Assembly (NCBI RefSeq): GCF_009823805.1
Contig: NZ_WUEK01000010.1
Span: forward strand, 62,001-126,000
Source of the DNA: Nocardioides flavescens
GTDB lineage: Bacteria > Actinomycetota > Actinomycetes > Propionibacteriales > Nocardioidaceae
Direction: 5' to 3'
Length of the DNA: 64,000 bases
The notes beneath the pieces are model-generated. The model made no database searches, was not told the DNA's origin, and was given only the letters and a program-made list of their open reading frames with translations. Positions 35,761 through 43,977 of this stretch are shown here, piece by piece. A program made the position numbers and the translations under genes. Position 1 is the first letter of the stretch. Each line of letters begins with the position of its first letter.

Positions 35761-37632
35761 GTGAGCCCGTTGTCCCGCACCAGCGCGCCGGAGCCCGGTC
35801 ACACCGACCCGGCGACCATCCGCAACTTCTGCATCATCGCCCACATCGACCACGGCAAGTCGACGCTGGCCGACCGGATGCTGCAGCTGACCGGGGTCGT
35901 CGACGAGCGGGCGGCCCGCGCGCAGTACCTCGACCGCATGGACATCGAGCGTGAGCGCGGCATCACGATCAAGAGCCAGGCCGTGCGCATGCCGTGGACG
36001 GTCGAGGCCGGCAACGAGACGGGCGCCGAGCCGGGCACCTACGTCCTCAACATGATCGACACCCCGGGCCACGTCGACTTCACCTACGAGGTCTCGCGCA
36101 GCCTCGAGGCCTGCGAGGCCGCGATCCTGCTGGTCGACGCCGCCCAGGGCATCGAGGCGCAGACCCTGGCCAACCTCTACCTCGCCCTCGGCGCCGACCT
36201 GCACGTCATCCCGGTGCTCAACAAGATCGACCTGCCGAGCGCCAACGTCGAGAAGTACGCCGCCGAGCTGGCCGGGCTGGTCGGCTGCGAGGTCGAGGAC
36301 GTGCTGCTCACCAGCGCCAAGACCGGGCTCGGCGTCGCGGCGCTGCTCGACGAGATCGTGAAACAGACCCCGCCGCCGGTGGGCCGCGCCGACGCCCCGG
36401 CGCGCGCGCTGATCTTCGACTCCGTCTACGACACCTACCGCGGCGTCGTCACCTACGTCCGCGTCGTCGACGGGTCGCTGACCCACCGCGACCGGATCAA
36501 GATGATGTCGTCCGGGACCACCCACGAGCTGCTCGAGCTCGGCGTCATCAGCCCCGAGCAGGTCAAGGCCGGTGAGATCGGGGTGGGCGAGGTGGGCTAC
36601 CTCATCACCGGCGTGAAGGACGTGCGCCAGTCGCGCGTCGGTGACACGATCACCACCCAGAGCGCCCCGGCCTCCGACCCGCTCGGCGGCTACAAGCACC
36701 CCAACCCGATGGTCTACGCCGGGCTCTACCCGATCGACGGCGACCAGTTCGGCGACCTGCGCGAGGCGCTGGAGAAGCTGCAGCTCAACGACGCCGCGCT
36801 GACCTACGAGCCCGAGACCTCCGGCGCGCTCGGCTTCGGCTTCCGCATCGGCTTCCTGGGCCTGCTGCACATGGAGATCACCCGCGACCGCCTCGAGCGG
36901 GAGTTCGGGCTCGACCTGATCTCGACGGCTCCCAACGTCGTCTACGAGGTGACGATGGAGGACGGCTCCCGGCACGCCGTCACCAACCCCAGCGAGTTCC
37001 CCGAGGGCAAGATCGCCGAGGTCCGCGAGCCGGTGGTGCGCGCGACCATCCTCAGCCCCTCGGACTACATCGGCACGATCATGGAGCTGTGCCAGACCAA
37101 GCGCGGTCTGCTGCAGGGCATGGACTACCTCTCCGAGGACCGCGTCGAGATGCGCTACACGCTGCCGATGGGCGAGATCGTCTTCGACTTCTTCGACCAG
37201 CTCAAGTCGCGCACCAAGGGCTACGCCTCCCTCGACTACGAGCGCTCGGGCGAGCAGGCCGCCGACCTGGTGAAGGTCGACATCCTGCTCCAGGGCGAGC
37301 CCGTCGACGCGTTCAGTGCGATCGTGCACGAGGACGCCGCGTACTCCTACGGCGTGATGATGGCCGGCAAGCTCAAGGAGCTGATCCCGCGCCAGCAGTT
37401 CGAGGTGCCGATCCAGGCCGCGATCGGTGCGCGGGTGATCGCGCGCGAGAACATCCGCGCGATCCGCAAGGACGTCCTCGCCAAGTGCTACGGCGGTGAC
37501 ATCTCCCGCAAGCGCAAGCTCCTCGAGAAGCAGAAGGAGGGCAAGAAGCGGATGAAGATGGTCGGTCGCGTCGAGGTCCCCCAGGAGGCGTTCGTCGCCG
37601 CGCTCTCGACCTCGGAGAAGTCCGGCAAGTAG
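35761..37632 (+). CDS. lepA: Elongation factor 4 (LepA GTPase)
   Basis: 623 residues from GTG at 35761; the frame is open far upstream but homology begins at TIRNFCIIAHIDHGKST. G1 AHIDHGKST (about 25-33), G2 RGITI, G3 DTPGH (about 100), G4 NKID (about 155) and G5-like TSAKTG, then domain II, the LepA-specific EF-G-like domains and the C-terminal SRKRKLLEKQKEGKKRMK. It remodels stalled or mistranslocated ribosomes. A conserved neighbour of rpsT and hemW in actinobacteria. Confidence 0.98.
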   Translation: MSPLSRTSAPEPGHTDPATIRNFCIIAHIDHGKSTLADRMLQLTGVVDERAARAQYLDRMDIERERGITIKSQAVRMPWTVEAGNETGAEPGTYVLNMIDTPGHVDFTYEVSRSLEACEAAILLVDAAQGIEAQTLANLYLALGADLHVIPVLNKIDLPSANVEKYAAELAGLVGCEVEDVLLTSAKTGLGVAALLDEIVKQTPPPVGRADAPARALIFDSVYDTYRGVVTYVRVVDGSLTHRDRIKMMSSGTTHELLELGVISPEQVKAGEIGVGEVGYLITGVKDVRQSRVGDTITTQSAPASDPLGGYKHPNPMVYAGLYPIDGDQFGDLREALEKLQLNDAALTYEPETSGALGFGFRIGFLGLLHMEITRDRLEREFGLDLISTAPNVVYEVTMEDGSRHAVTNPSEFPEGKIAEVREPVVRATILSPSDYIGTIMELCQTKRGLLQGMDYLSEDRVEMRYTLPMGEIVFDFFDQLKSRTKGYASLDYERSGEQAADLVKVDILLQGEPVDAFSAIVHEDAAYSYGVMMAGKLKELIPRQQFEVPIQAAIGARVIARENIRAIRKDVLAKCYGGDISRKRKLLEKQKEGKKRMKMVGRVEVPQEAFVAALSTSEKSGK

Positions 37633-37810
37633 TCGCCGCGCGGCTGCACGCCATCTGGACCGGTGCGGGTCCGGAGGGTCGGGTGGGTCGGTGCGTCGGG
37701 TTATCCTCCCGGTGGGGGGTGCGTCCCGGACGGTGGGAACCGTCGGCACGGGGCGTTCTCGGACGCGGTTTCGTGGGGGAGCCGCGCCAGCCACTCGAGG
37801 GGAACGTGGC

Positions 37811-38890
37811 ATGGAGTCGTACGACGCCAGCGGCAGCCCGAGCGCGCGAGCAGCCGAGCTGCGCGCGAGCCTGGGCACACGCCGCGAGGCCGAGAGCCTG
37901 CTGGCGGAGGCGAGCGCCGCGCGGCGCGCCGCCGCCGCCGACGCCGACGCGCTCGTCGAGGAGGCCCAGCAGCTGTCCGCCGAGCTCCTCGCGGAGGCCC
38001 GCGCCTCCGCCGAGCGTCTGCTCGCCGAGGCCGGGGTGCGCGCGGAGGCCGTCGTCGCCAGGGCGCGCGAGGAGGCGGACGCCGTCGCTCGTGAGGCGCG
38101 GGCCGCGGCCGACGCGGTGCGCGCGCGTGCCGAGGCCGAGGTCGAGGAGCACCGCCGTCGCGTGCGGGCCGAGGTCACCGCCCAGGTCACCCGCGAGCTC
38201 GAGGAGCGCAACCAGGCCGAGCTCGCCCGTCAGCAGGACCGGCAGCAGGCGGTGGTCGGCGACCTGGAGGCGTCGGTGCGGATCCTGGGGGTCTCGCTCG
38301 ACTCGGCGGCCGCCAACGTCACCGAGATGCTGAGCGCGCTCGCCGAGCTGCGCACGCACACCGACGACTCCCTGGCCGCGCTCTCCGGCCACGTCGCGAG
38401 CAGCGCCGCGGCGGAGCCAGCGACGGTCGAGCCCGTCGCGGAGTCGGCCGAGGCGACGTCCGCGTCGCGGACCGCCGGTGCGGACGACCTGTTCCGCTCC
38501 ACGGCACCGCGGCGCCGGGCGGTGCCCGAGGTGCCGATCCCGCCCGACCCGGTCACCTCGACCGACGACGACCCGTGGGACGGGCAGGCGCCACCGCGCA
38601 CGGCCACCGAGGCCTTCCTCCGCTCGGCGCACCTCGACCACGGCGACCCGCCGCTGCCCCCGATGGACGACGCCGAGGTGAGCGCTCGCTACGCCCGCGA
38701 CGCGATGCGCGCGGCGGCCCGCTCGCGTTCGCGGCGGGACTCCGAGACGCTCGGCGTCGACCCGGAGCGGGCGGCCCCGGCTCGACCAGGCCCGGACGAG
38801 CGGGCGCGCGACAGCGACGGGGGGTCGGCGGAGGAGCGCACCGGTGACCAGGCCGGCAAGCCGCTCGGCTGGCTCTTCCGCTCCCCGTGA
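37811..38890 (+). CDS. Coiled-coil protein (DivIVA-like in character)
   Basis: 359 residues, ATG at 37811 with GAGGGGAAC upstream. Residues about 15-150 form a long Ala/Glu/Arg-rich coiled coil; a second helical part (about 150-200, with SAAANVTEMLSALAELR) is followed by a disordered Pro/Asp-rich tail ending PLGWLFRSP. There is no membrane segment. It resembles DivIVA/SepIVA-type cytoskeletal or division-septum proteins in composition, but the conserved N-terminal DivIVA motif is absent, so the function is uncertain. The preceding 178-bp gap has a TATCCT hexamer at 37702-37707 and a small hairpin (GACGG...CCGTC near 37729) in the leader. Confidence 0.6.
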   Translation: MESYDASGSPSARAAELRASLGTRREAESLLAEASAARRAAAADADALVEEAQQLSAELLAEARASAERLLAEAGVRAEAVVARAREEADAVAREARAAADAVRARAEAEVEEHRRRVRAEVTAQVTRELEERNQAELARQQDRQQAVVGDLEASVRILGVSLDSAAANVTEMLSALAELRTHTDDSLAALSGHVASSAAAEPATVEPVAESAEATSASRTAGADDLFRSTAPRRRAVPEVPIPPDPVTSTDDDPWDGQAPPRTATEAFLRSAHLDHGDPPLPPMDDAEVSARYARDAMRAAARSRSRRDSETLGVDPERAAPARPGPDERARDSDGGSAEERTGDQAGKPLGWLFRSP

Positions 38891-38959
38891 CCGGACGCGC
38901 GAGCACGCGGGCTCGCGCCGGTGACGCCACGGCCGGTGAGGAGTCGTCGGGAGGTGGCG

Positions 38960-40186
38960 ATGGCCGCGCGTGACGTGCTCGCCGCGGCCTGGCGCCGCCG
39001 GCTGCCGGTGGTGCTCGTCGTGGTCGTCGCCGCGGTCGCGGCGCTCATCGGAGCTCAGCTCGCGCCGCAGCGCTGGACGGCCACGGCCCTGGTCCAGGTG
39101 GTCGTGGCCGAGCCTGACGGGAGCAGCGAGGTCCGAGTGCGGCCCGACGACCTCGCGGCGAGCCTCGCGGCCGCGTCACCCGCCGACGTCCGGCCGGGTG
39201 CGCCGGCGGCCGAGCTGTCGTCCGAGGGCGCGTTCGTGCGGGTCGAGGTGGAGGCAGGTGAGGCCCGCACGGCGGCCGCGCGGGCCGACGCCGTCGCCGC
39301 TGCGCTCACGCGGGCCCGGATCGGTGAGGAGCTCGGCCCGGGTGGGCCGGCGCAGGTGGTGCTCGTGGCTCCCGCGGGCGCTCCCAGCGCGACGTCGAGT
39401 CCCTGGCTCGGGCTGCTCACCGCTCTCGCGGCGCTGGTGGCCGCGGGTCTGACGGCGGTGGCCGCCGGAGCACCCGACCGGCGGGTGCTTCGCCTCGACG
39501 ACGTGGCCGAGGTCGAGGCTGCGGTCGCCGCTCCGCTCCTGGCCCGGTTCGACGCGCCGCGCGACCTCACGGAGCTGCCCGCACTCACCCCCGGGACCGC
39601 CGCCGCGGAGGCGTTCCGCCACCTGGCCTGGACGGTCCGCGGCCGCGGCGCCGACGCGGCGCCACCGACCACCCGCACCGTGGCCGCCGACGTCGTCGAC
39701 GGTGACGACCACGTGTGGGTCGGGGCCAACCTCGCCATCTCGCTGGCCCAGGCGGGCCGACGGGTGCTGCTCGCCGACGGACGGATGGGCGAGCGGTTCG
39801 GCGTGCCGGGCCGCCGTGCCCCGGACACCCCCGGGCTCTACGACGTCCTCGGCGGGGCCGACCTCGGGGCGGCCGTGACCCCGGGGCCGGTCTCCGGCCT
39901 GCAGGTGCTGCCGTCCGGCACGTGGGGCGACGAGCCGGTCGGCACCCTGCTCGCGCGCCGGTTCGCGGCGTTCCTCGACTCGGCCACGTCGTCGTACGAC
40001 GACGTGGTGGTGCTGGGCCCGCCGCTGGAGGACAGCGACGACAGCCGGGTCATGGCCGAGGCTGCCGACCTCGTGCTCACGGTCGCGGGCGGCGCGGTGA
40101 CGTTCCCGACGCTGCGGGGCCACGCGGAGCGGCTGCGCGCCGCCGGGGCGCGGGTCCTCGGCACCGTCGTCATCTCCCGGCCCTAG
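38960..40186 (+). CDS. Wzz/CpsD-like polysaccharide protein with degenerate kinase domain
   Basis: 408 residues from ATG at 38960 with GGAGG upstream. N-terminal membrane helix (about 12-36), a periplasmic Wzz-like region (about 37-145) and a second membrane helix (about 153-176) form the chain-length module. The C-terminal part aligns with bacterial tyrosine kinases: EAFRHLAWTVRG, then VDGDDHVWVGANLAISLAQAGRRVLLADGRM. The Walker A consensus (GxGKST) is replaced by DGDDHVWV and the Walker A' Asp context is altered, so ATP binding is doubtful. No Tyr-rich tail and no glycosyltransferases are nearby. Probably a regulatory pseudokinase relative. Confidence 0.7.
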   Translation: MAARDVLAAAWRRRLPVVLVVVVAAVAALIGAQLAPQRWTATALVQVVVAEPDGSSEVRVRPDDLAASLAAASPADVRPGAPAAELSSEGAFVRVEVEAGEARTAAARADAVAAALTRARIGEELGPGGPAQVVLVAPAGAPSATSSPWLGLLTALAALVAAGLTAVAAGAPDRRVLRLDDVAEVEAAVAAPLLARFDAPRDLTELPALTPGTAAAEAFRHLAWTVRGRGADAAPPTTRTVAADVVDGDDHVWVGANLAISLAQAGRRVLLADGRMGERFGVPGRRAPDTPGLYDVLGGADLGAAVTPGPVSGLQVLPSGTWGDEPVGTLLARRFAAFLDSATSSYDDVVVLGPPLEDSDDSRVMAEAADLVLTVAGGAVTFPTLRGHAERLRAAGARVLGTVVISRP

Positions 40187-40233
40187 GGGGCTCCTAGGTG
40201 CCGCGTCCGGGGACGTCGGGCACGATCGACCGG

Positions 40234-41172
40234 GTGCCGTCCCTGCCCGCCCTGCCGCGCGACCTCCCTCCCGGGGTGCGCGCCATGGCCGCGCGCGGAG
40301 AGGCGTGGGCGGCGTACGTCGACGCGCTGCCGCGGCTCCTGCGCGAGCTGAGCGAGGAGTGGGGCCTGACCGCCGAGCCTGACGAGCCCGGTGGGGAGGT
40401 CGCCCACGGGTTCGCCTCGGTGGTCGTGCCCGTACGGCGCGAGGGCGAGCCCGCGGTGCTCAAGCTCGGCTTCCCCGACGAGGAGAGCGAGCACGAGGCG
40501 CTGGCCCTGCAGCGCTGGGGCGGCGAGGGGGCCGTGCGGCTGCTCGCCGCGGACCCGCGGCGCCGCGCCCTGCTGCTCGAGCGGCTCGAGCCCACGGACC
40601 TCGGGGAGCTCTGGGACGTCGAGGCGTGCGAGGTCGTCGCCGGGCTCTACGCACGACTGCACCGACCGGCACCTCCGCAGCTGCGGCGGCTCACCGACGT
40701 CGTCGACCGCGCCGTGCCCGGCCTGCGTGCCCTGCCGCGCGACGCGCCGCTGCCGCACCGGCTCGTGGAGCAGGCCCTGTCCCTGATCGACCAGCTGCGG
40801 GCCGACGACCCGGGCCGGCTGCTCCACACCGACCTGCACTACGCCAACGTGCTGGGCAGCGTCGACACGGCCGGGCGCGGGCCGTGGCTCGCGATCGACC
40901 CGAAACCGCTGGCGGGCGACCCGCACGCCGAGCTCGCGCCCATGCTGTGGAACCGCTGGGACGAGCTCGTGGAGTCCTGGGACGGCGTCCGCGGCGCCGT
41001 CCGTCGCCGGTTCCACACCCTCGTGGACGCAGCCGGCCTCGACGAGGACCGCGCCCGCGGCTGGGTGGTGGTGCGGATGGTCCTCAACGCGTTCTGGGAG
41101 TGCCAGCAGGCGGCGCCCGACCGCGGCTGGATCACGCGGTGCGTGACGCTGGCCAAGGCGGTCCAGGACTGA
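40234..41172 (+). CDS. Aminoglycoside phosphotransferase, APH(6)/hydroxyurea-kinase type
   Basis: 312 residues from GTG at 40234; CACGAT (40221-40226) ends 7 nt upstream, so this start is preferred over GTG 40198, which adds 12 residues. Matches the streptomycin 6-kinase-like family: PAVLKLGFPDEESEHEALAL with the ATP-site Lys, RRALLLERLEP hinge, catalytic loop HTDLHYANVL (about 205) and metal-binding AIDPKPLAGDP. The family inactivates streptomycin or hydroxyurea by phosphorylation, but many chromosomal members have unknown substrates. Resistance is not shown. Confidence 0.82.
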   Translation: MPSLPALPRDLPPGVRAMAARGEAWAAYVDALPRLLRELSEEWGLTAEPDEPGGEVAHGFASVVVPVRREGEPAVLKLGFPDEESEHEALALQRWGGEGAVRLLAADPRRRALLLERLEPTDLGELWDVEACEVVAGLYARLHRPAPPQLRRLTDVVDRAVPGLRALPRDAPLPHRLVEQALSLIDQLRADDPGRLLHTDLHYANVLGSVDTAGRGPWLAIDPKPLAGDPHAELAPMLWNRWDELVESWDGVRGAVRRRFHTLVDAAGLDEDRARGWVVVRMVLNAFWECQQAAPDRGWITRCVTLAKAVQD

Positions 41173-41220
41173 TCCGTGAATGATTCTGCGCCCACGCCCG
41201 CCAGGCGCATCATGGGGCGC

Positions 41221-41889
41221 GTGGACAGCGCGGTGGGTCGGGTCAGGTCGGTCAACGTCGGCACCCCGCGTGAGGCGCCGTGGGCCGGCATCGGCCGCAC
41301 CTCGATCGACAAGGCCCCGGTGGCCGGCCCCGTCGAGGTCGGTCCGCGGGGGCTGGCCGGCGACCAGGTCTCCGACACCCGGCACCACGGCGGGCGCGAC
41401 AAGGCCGTCTACGCCTTCGCCCGCGAGCAGCTCGACTGGTGGACCGAGCAGCTCGGCGACCCGCTGCGCGACGGGGAGTTCGGCGAGAACCTCACCGTCG
41501 AGGGCTACGACGTCGACGCGGCCGAGATCGGCGAGCGGTGGCAGATCGGGTCGGTGCTGCTCGAGGTGGCCTCGGTCCGCACGCCGTGCAACGACTTCCG
41601 CACCTGGATGGGGCGCGGCGGCCACGACAACCGGGGCTGGGTCAAGCGGTTCGCCCAGCACGCGCACCCGGGTCCCTACCTGCGGGTCCTCGAGCCGGGC
41701 ACGCTCAGCGCCGGCGACGACCTCGTGGTCGTGCACCGCCCGGGCCACGGCGTCAGCGTCGAGGTGATGTTCCGGGCGCTGGTCGGGGAGCCCGAGCTGC
41801 TGCCGCGGCTGCTCGCCGTCGACGGGCTCGTCGAGGAGGCGCGCCAGCGGGCGGAGGCGTTCGCCGCCGGCCCCGGGATGATCCGTTAG
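41221..41889 (+). CDS. MOSC-domain protein
   Basis: 222 residues from GTG at 41221, with CATCAT 7 nt upstream; starts at 41212 (ATG) or 41176 (GTG) are possible. A YiiM-like MOSC protein: HHGGRDKAVYAFAREQLDWW, GEFGENLTVEG (about 80-90), the sulfur-carrier Cys in VRTPCNDFRTWMG (about 122) and a C-terminal three-helix 3-alpha region. Relatives handle molybdopterin-bound substrates such as N-hydroxylated compounds. No molybdenum genes are adjacent. Confidence 0.87.
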   Translation: MDSAVGRVRSVNVGTPREAPWAGIGRTSIDKAPVAGPVEVGPRGLAGDQVSDTRHHGGRDKAVYAFAREQLDWWTEQLGDPLRDGEFGENLTVEGYDVDAAEIGERWQIGSVLLEVASVRTPCNDFRTWMGRGGHDNRGWVKRFAQHAHPGPYLRVLEPGTLSAGDDLVVVHRPGHGVSVEVMFRALVGEPELLPRLLAVDGLVEEARQRAEAFAAGPGMIR

Positions 41890-41945
41890 TCCGCGCCGTC
41901 CCGCACGTCGGTCGGTCGGTGTACGACGGTGTGGAACGTCGCGTA

Positions 41946-41959
41946 CTACCGGCCGGTAG
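41946..41959. promoter_or_regulatory. 14-bp perfect palindrome upstream of the acyl-CoA synthetase
   Basis: CTACCGGCCGGTAG is a perfect palindrome 81 bp before the ATG at 42041. If TAGGTT at 41981-41986 is the -10 box, the palindrome overlaps the -35 position, as expected for a repressor site of a fatty-acid regulator. No regulator gene is adjacent. Confidence 0.5.
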
Positions 41960-42040
41960 CCGCGGCTTGTGGCTGTGAACTAGGTTACTCCGCACCGACC
42001 GACCCGACCGGCCCGCTGCCCGGGCCAGCCAGGAGAAGCC

Positions 42041-43879
42041 ATGCCCCGCACCGTCGACCCGAGCTTCGTCGATCTCCTCACGCCGAGCTTCGCCCAGCTC
42101 TTCCTCGACCGGGTCGCCGCGTCGTCGCCGCGCGAGGCCTTCCGCTACCCGGTGGACGGGGGCCAGGGGGACGGCTGGGAGTCGGTGACCTGGGCCGAGG
42201 CGGGCGAGCGGGTCACCCGGCTCGCCGCGGGCCTGCTGTCGCTGGGCATCGAGCCCGAGCAGCGCGTCGGCATCGTCTCCTCGACCCGCTACGAGTGGGT
42301 GCTGGCCGACCTCGCGATCATGTGCGCCGGGGGCGCGACCACCACGGTCTACCCCTCGACCAACACCGAGGACACGGCGTTCATCCTGACCGACTCCGAC
42401 TCCCAGGTGGTCTTCGCCGAGGACGACGAGCAGGTGAAGAAGCTCCTCGAGCGCCGCGGCGACCTCGGCTCGGTCCGCAAGGTCGTGACGCTCACGCCCG
42501 TCACCAGTGACGCGGGGGACTGGCTGATCAGCCTGGAGGAGCTCGCTGAGCTCGGTGACGCCCACCTCGCCGAGCACCCCGACGCCGTGACGAGCACCGT
42601 CGCGGCGATCGGCCCCGACCGTCTCGCGACGCTCATCTACACCTCCGGCACCACCGGGCGCCCCAAGGGCGTGCGGCTCAAGCACTCCTCGTGGGTCTAC
42701 GAGGGCGAGGTCATCAAGGCGCAGGGCATCCTCGGCGAGGACGACCTGCAGTTCCTGTGGCTGCCGATGGCCCACTCCTTCGGCAAGGTGCTGCTCTCCT
42801 CGCAGCTCGCCTGCGGCTTCGCCACCGCCATCGACGGCCGCGTCGACAAGATCGTCGACAACCTCGGCGTCGTGAAGCCGACCTTCATGGGTGCCGCCCC
42901 CCGCATCTTCGAGAAGGCCCACGCGCGGATCGTGACGATGCAGGCCGCCGAGGGCGGGGCCAAGGAGAAGATCTTCACCCAGGCCTTCAAGGTCGGCCTC
43001 GAGGTCGACCGCCTCAAGCTCGCGGGCAAGTCCGTCCCGCTGCCGCTCAGGGTGCAGCACGCGCTGTTCGACAAGCTCGTCTTCAGCAAGGTCCGCGAGC
43101 GCTTCGGTGGTCGCGTGCGGTTCTTCATCTCCGGCTCCGCCGCGCTCAACTCTGAGATCGCGCAGTGGTTCCACGCCGCAGGCATCCTGATCCTCGAGGG
43201 CTACGGCATGACCGAGAACGCCGCCGGCGCCACGGTCAACCACCCCGACGACTACAAGATGGGCACCGTCGGGCCCGCCATGCCGGGCAGCGAGATCAAG
43301 CTCGGTGAGGGCGACGAGGTGATGCTGCGCGGACCCCACATCATGGACGGCTACCACAACCTGCCCGAGGAGACCGCCAAGGCGCTCACCCCCGACGGCT
43401 GGCTGCACACCGGCGACAAGGGCAGCATCGACGCCGACGGCTTCCTCACGATCACCGGGCGGATCAAGGAGCTGTTCAAGACCTCGGGCGGCAAGTACAT
43501 CGCCCCGCCGGCCATCGAGTCGAAGTTCAAGGCCATCTGCCCCTACGCCAGCCAGTTCATGGTCTTCGGCGAGGAGCGCAACTTCGTCGTCGCGCTCGTC
43601 ACCCTCGACCCCGACGCCATCGCCGGTTGGGCGGCCGAGAACGGTCTGGACGGCAAGTCCTACACCGAGATCGTCCGCGCGCCCGCCACCCGCGAGATGG
43701 TCGGCGGCTACGTCGAGCAGCTCAACGAGCGCCTCAACCGGTGGGAGACGGTCAAGAAGTGGGAGCTGCTCGACCACGACCTCACCATCGAGAGCGGTGA
43801 GCTCACCCCGTCGATGAAGGTCAAGCGCAACGTCGTCGCCGCCAACAACAAGGACCGGCTCGAGGCGTTCTACTCCTGA
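42041..43879 (+). CDS. Long-chain fatty acid-CoA ligase (FadD15-like)
   Basis: 612 residues, ATG at 42041 with AGGAGAAG upstream. AMP-forming ligase of the long-chain type: IYTSGTTGRPKGVRLKH (about 197-213), LPMAHSFGKV, GYGMTENAAGATVN (A5), HTGDKGSIDADGFLTITGRIKELFKTSGGKYI (A7/A8, split at 43406-43500) and C-terminal Lys in TPSMKVKRNVV. It converts long-chain fatty acids to acyl-CoA for degradation or lipid synthesis. The 14-bp palindrome upstream suggests regulation by a fatty-acid repressor. Confidence 0.94.
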   Translation: MPRTVDPSFVDLLTPSFAQLFLDRVAASSPREAFRYPVDGGQGDGWESVTWAEAGERVTRLAAGLLSLGIEPEQRVGIVSSTRYEWVLADLAIMCAGGATTTVYPSTNTEDTAFILTDSDSQVVFAEDDEQVKKLLERRGDLGSVRKVVTLTPVTSDAGDWLISLEELAELGDAHLAEHPDAVTSTVAAIGPDRLATLIYTSGTTGRPKGVRLKHSSWVYEGEVIKAQGILGEDDLQFLWLPMAHSFGKVLLSSQLACGFATAIDGRVDKIVDNLGVVKPTFMGAAPRIFEKAHARIVTMQAAEGGAKEKIFTQAFKVGLEVDRLKLAGKSVPLPLRVQHALFDKLVFSKVRERFGGRVRFFISGSAALNSEIAQWFHAAGILILEGYGMTENAAGATVNHPDDYKMGTVGPAMPGSEIKLGEGDEVMLRGPHIMDGYHNLPEETAKALTPDGWLHTGDKGSIDADGFLTITGRIKELFKTSGGKYIAPPAIESKFKAICPYASQFMVFGEERNFVVALVTLDPDAIAGWAAENGLDGKSYTEIVRAPATREMVGGYVEQLNERLNRWETVKKWELLDHDLTIESGELTPSMKVKRNVVAANNKDRLEAFYS

Positions 43880-43912
43880 GCCACGCCTGACGGCCGTCCG
43901 CCGGCTCCGCGC

Positions 43913-43966
43913 GGGCTCGTCGGCTGCTCGCAGTTCCCGCACAGGGAACGCACAGTCGACGAGCCC
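43913..43966. promoter_or_regulatory. Nested inverted repeats before the dioxygenase-like gene
   Basis: Outer arms GGGCTCGTCG (43913-43922) and CGACGAGCCC (43957-43966) are perfect 10-bp complements. Inside, GTTCCC (43933-43938) pairs with GGGAAC (43944-43949). The structure ends 11 bp before the ATG at 43978 and abuts a CACGCT hexamer (43966-43971) that would be the leaderless -10. It could be an operator or a terminator of the acyl-CoA ligase gene. Confidence 0.55.
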
Positions 43967-43977
43967 ACGCTGGAGCC

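Noticed and set aside
37650..37810. Cobalamin or other riboswitch in the leader of the coiled-coil gene
   Set aside because: The region has small hairpins, but the conserved B12-box and other riboswitch cores were not found.
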